Source: Alphaproteobacteria bacterium (lineage in GTDB: Bacteria; Pseudomonadota; Alphaproteobacteria; Micropepsales; Micropepsaceae). From it: a stretch of DNA of 7,140 nucleotides. Under the pieces are notes generated by a model that saw only the letters and a list, made by a program, of their open reading frames with translations, ran no database searches and was not told the origin of the DNA. Below, piece after piece: positions 5,955 through 7,140 of this stretch. The position numbers were made by a program, and so were the translations under genes. The stretch is taken from assembly GCA_003131925.1 (NCBI GenBank), contig PKWC01000051.1:16074-23213 (forward strand). Direction: 5' to 3'. The first letter of the stretch is position 1, and every line of letters begins with the position of its first letter.

Positions 5955-6458
5955 TTGTAGCGTGTTTCGACGCGGACGCTGTTTGACCGACACGGATTTG
6001 ATCATCGTGTAGCCATTGCCGGTCGCTTGTAATGGGTTTCTGGCCTGATTTGCCGCGGCAGCAAAAAGGGCCTTCACGTTTGGATCGGAAAGCGTGGCTG
6101 CGCTTTCCAAACGTACGAAGCGGTTTTGCCTGCCGCTGCCGAGCAGTATCTTGTGAGGATCAGGCAACGTCGCACCATGATAGAAGGAAAGCGCGACGCC
6201 TTTTGCAGACGCGGCCAACGAGACAATGCAATCCGACGTCCGCTCGGTCGTACAAAAGCCGATAACGAAGAAATTGTAGTTGTCGTAAACTTGCTGGATC
6301 GCCGTCGGAAATCGCTTGCCGAGTGCCGACCGTGCCGAGCGGATCAGCCTGGAGACCGCTGGATCAAATTTGGAAAGGGACGATTCAATTTGTTTCTTTG
6401 GGGACTCTTTTGGTCCCGGCTTCTTTTTCGAAGCGCTGCCCTTCCCGTTATCGCGCAT
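5946..6458 (-). CDS. DUF1801-like (YdhG-type) protein
   Basis: This 170-residue cytoplasmic protein has a basic, Lys/Pro-rich N-terminal tail (residues 1-30: KKKPGPKESPKK) followed by one domain from about residue 31 to 155. It shows QQVYDNYNFFVIGF, then SFYHGATLPDPHKILLGSG, then RFVRLESAATLSDPNVKALF and IKSVSVKQRPRR, which I recognise as the DUF1801 fold family, often seen as short stand-alone proteins. Biochemical function is unknown. The start at 6458 is preferred over the open upstream frame to 6524: GGAAA lies about five bases upstream, and the gene then overlaps the preceding membrane gene by only 11 bases, a typical operon junction. C-terminal residues after KQRPRR are extra and probably disordered. 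Confidence 0.82.
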   Translation of the reverse strand: MRDNGKGSASKKKPGPKESPKKQIESSLSKFDPAVSRLIRSARSALGKRFPTAIQQVYDNYNFFVIGFCTTERTSDCIVSLAASAKGVALSFYHGATLPDPHKILLGSGRQNRFVRLESAATLSDPNVKALFAAAANQARNPLQATGNGYTMIKSVSVKQRPRRNTLQSS

Positions 6459-6819
6459 AGCGTTTCCAGATAATCTCCGGCAAAAACGAAAGCAGCGCCA
6501 ATATGAGCGTCGCGCCGACTGCATTGTCGAACGTGCGTAGGCTCACTTGAATCACATCCGCCGCTGTGAGCGCCGCAAAGATTGCGCCCACGAGCAGTAC
6601 CGGACCCGAAATGTAACAGTGCAGGCGATGGCAGCGCATCGCATTGAGCAAACAGCCCGTTGCCATCCAGAGAAACAGCACGGCACAAAGGCCGGCGTCC
6701 GCCCGGAACGAAAGGTGCAGAAGGCTGGCGGACGCTCCGATGGTGACCGGCAGTCCCCACCAGAGGCAGACGCTCAGGGGCTGGCGCGCCCAATCGTTCC
6801 GCACTGCCTCGTTGGTCAT
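6448..6819 (-). CDS. Four-helix membrane protein with Cys/His cluster
   Basis: This 123-residue inner-membrane protein has four probable helices at about residues 17-36, 43-61, 70-89 and 100-117. A conserved-looking LLNAMRCHRLHCYISGP motif at the end of helix 2 puts C63, H64, H67 and C68 together at the membrane face, suited to binding a soft metal or taking part in thiol chemistry. Similar small proteins with a RCxRxHCY motif are found in proteobacteria, in my recollection sometimes near mercury-related genes; that is uncertain. The start at 6819 is chosen because its ATG overlaps the stop of the upstream GDCCVxC gene as ATGA and GGAG lies about ten bases upstream. The ATG at 6828 would leave GGAG too close, and the longer open frame to 7053 is an alternate frame of the upstream gene. 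Confidence 0.8.
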   Translation of the reverse strand: MTNEAVRNDWARQPLSVCLWWGLPVTIGASASLLHLSFRADAGLCAVLFLWMATGCLLNAMRCHRLHCYISGPVLLVGAIFAALTAADVIQVSLRTFDNAVGATLILALLSFLPEIIWKRYAR

Positions 6820-7040
6820 CGGCAGCATGCTCCGTCCGCGCGTCCCATGGTCTGTACCGGCGGACACGGCACATCGCCGTAGGAGCAGAACACGCAGCAA
6901 TCGCCTGTCTTTGGCTTGAGCAGCGCCCCGCATCCCTTGCAGTCGCAGTCGTAGAAGAACAGGCAGGCATCGGCCGGCATCGTCTCGCTGGCGCGATGCC
7001 CGCAATTGGGACAGGTGATCGAGGATTGAAAACGTATCAT
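6816..7040 (-). CDS. GDCCVxC-domain protein, cysteine form of a (seleno)protein family
   Basis: This 74-residue protein has 12 cysteines. Residues 10-13 form CPNC in the opening SSITCPNCGHRASE, residues 26-37 hold C-x5-C-x-C-x2-C, and residues 46-52 are GDCCVFC followed by SYGDVPCPP. This is the GDCCVxC family, some members of which carry selenocysteine at one of these cysteines; here all are ordinary TGC/TGT codons. Paired CxxC knuckles suggest a zinc-ribbon fold, with GDCCVFC as an exposed thiol or metal site, possibly a metal chaperone or redox carrier (inference). The start at 7040 is the only option, because an in-frame TGA lies one codon upstream (7044-7046); no clear ribosome site precedes it. 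It is the first gene of the three-gene set and overlaps the membrane protein by ATGA. Confidence 0.85.
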   Translation of the reverse strand: MIRFQSSITCPNCGHRASETMPADACLFFYDCDCKGCGALLKPKTGDCCVFCSYGDVPCPPVQTMGRADGACCR

Positions 7041-7140
7041 GCGTCAATGGCATCGCGCATGGAATCTATCCAAACGCTGGTTCCCATTTCCCCCTCACTA
7101 TAACCCAACTTGTCATTCCCGCTTCTCAGGCTGTGAGAGA

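Noticed and set aside
6344..6970. Minus-strand frame of 208 codons overlapping three genes
   Set aside because: It overlaps the GDCCVxC, membrane and DUF1801-like genes out of frame and has no motif of its own.
6828..7053. Extended N-terminus for the membrane protein (201 residues)
   Set aside because: The extension is the alternate frame of the GDCCVxC gene and is Arg/Leu-rich without structure. The ATGA start at 6819 is the natural one.
7054..7140. Promoter for the GDCCVxC operon (TATAGT on the minus strand near 7099)
   Set aside because: No -35 box lies at proper spacing. The right margin also contains GTCATTCCCGC, which resembles the start of a common intergenic repeat cut by the window edge, but one arm alone is not enough to call it.

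Overview
The window looks like chromosomal DNA from a GC-rich alphaproteobacterium, possibly a Hyphomicrobiales-like or Micropepsales-like soil organism. The evidence is codon usage rich in G/C at third positions, an RhlE-type DEAD-box helicase closest in style to alphaproteobacterial ones, and an intergenic palindrome of the GAGCATGATC/GATCATGCTC type that recurs in Rhizobiales genomes. This placement is an inference from family resemblance, not a measured match. There is no rRNA, tRNA, CRISPR array, transposase or phage gene.

Left third (1-2512, plus strand): a secreted protein of seven GloVer (Gloeo_Verruco) repeats lies between two direct copies of a short mobile-looking element. The right copy is a complete 218-bp unit with 16-bp perfect inverted ends. 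The left copy lacks 96 internal bases and runs off the window edge. Between the repeat protein and the right copy is a short hydrophobic reading frame with no start codon, probably a gene remnant. Immediately right of the element is an unannotated 55-residue ORF whose stop overlaps (ATGA) the start of a 162-residue exported protein of unknown function.

Middle (2513-5513): the minus strand carries the DEAD-box RNA helicase (start 4286) and, further downstream, a 72-residue conserved-looking small protein. Two inverted repeats separate them: a 44-nt two-stage hairpin one base after the helicase stop, and the Rhizobiales-type palindrome. The helicase leader contains two tandem perfect hairpins just ahead of its ribosome binding site. 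Divergent from it is an exported 306-residue protein of unknown function (start revised to 4593) with a plausible promoter.

Right third (5514-7140, minus strand): a small cupin protein is preceded by a tightly overlapping three-gene set. In order of transcription these are a 12-cysteine GDCCVxC-family protein (the cysteine form of a family that includes selenoproteins), a four-helix membrane protein with a Cys/His cluster, and a DUF1801-like protein. The first two share an ATGA overlap and the next pair overlap by 11 bases, so they are probably translated together. A metal or redox role for the first two is plausible from their cysteines but is not shown by the sequence.

I see no convincing new multi-gene system. 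The most interesting items are the non-autonomous element and its paired copy around the GloVer gene, the GDCCVxC/membrane/DUF1801 operon, the coupled 55-residue ORF, the helicase leader hairpins, and a second short dispersed repeat at 4463 and 5913.
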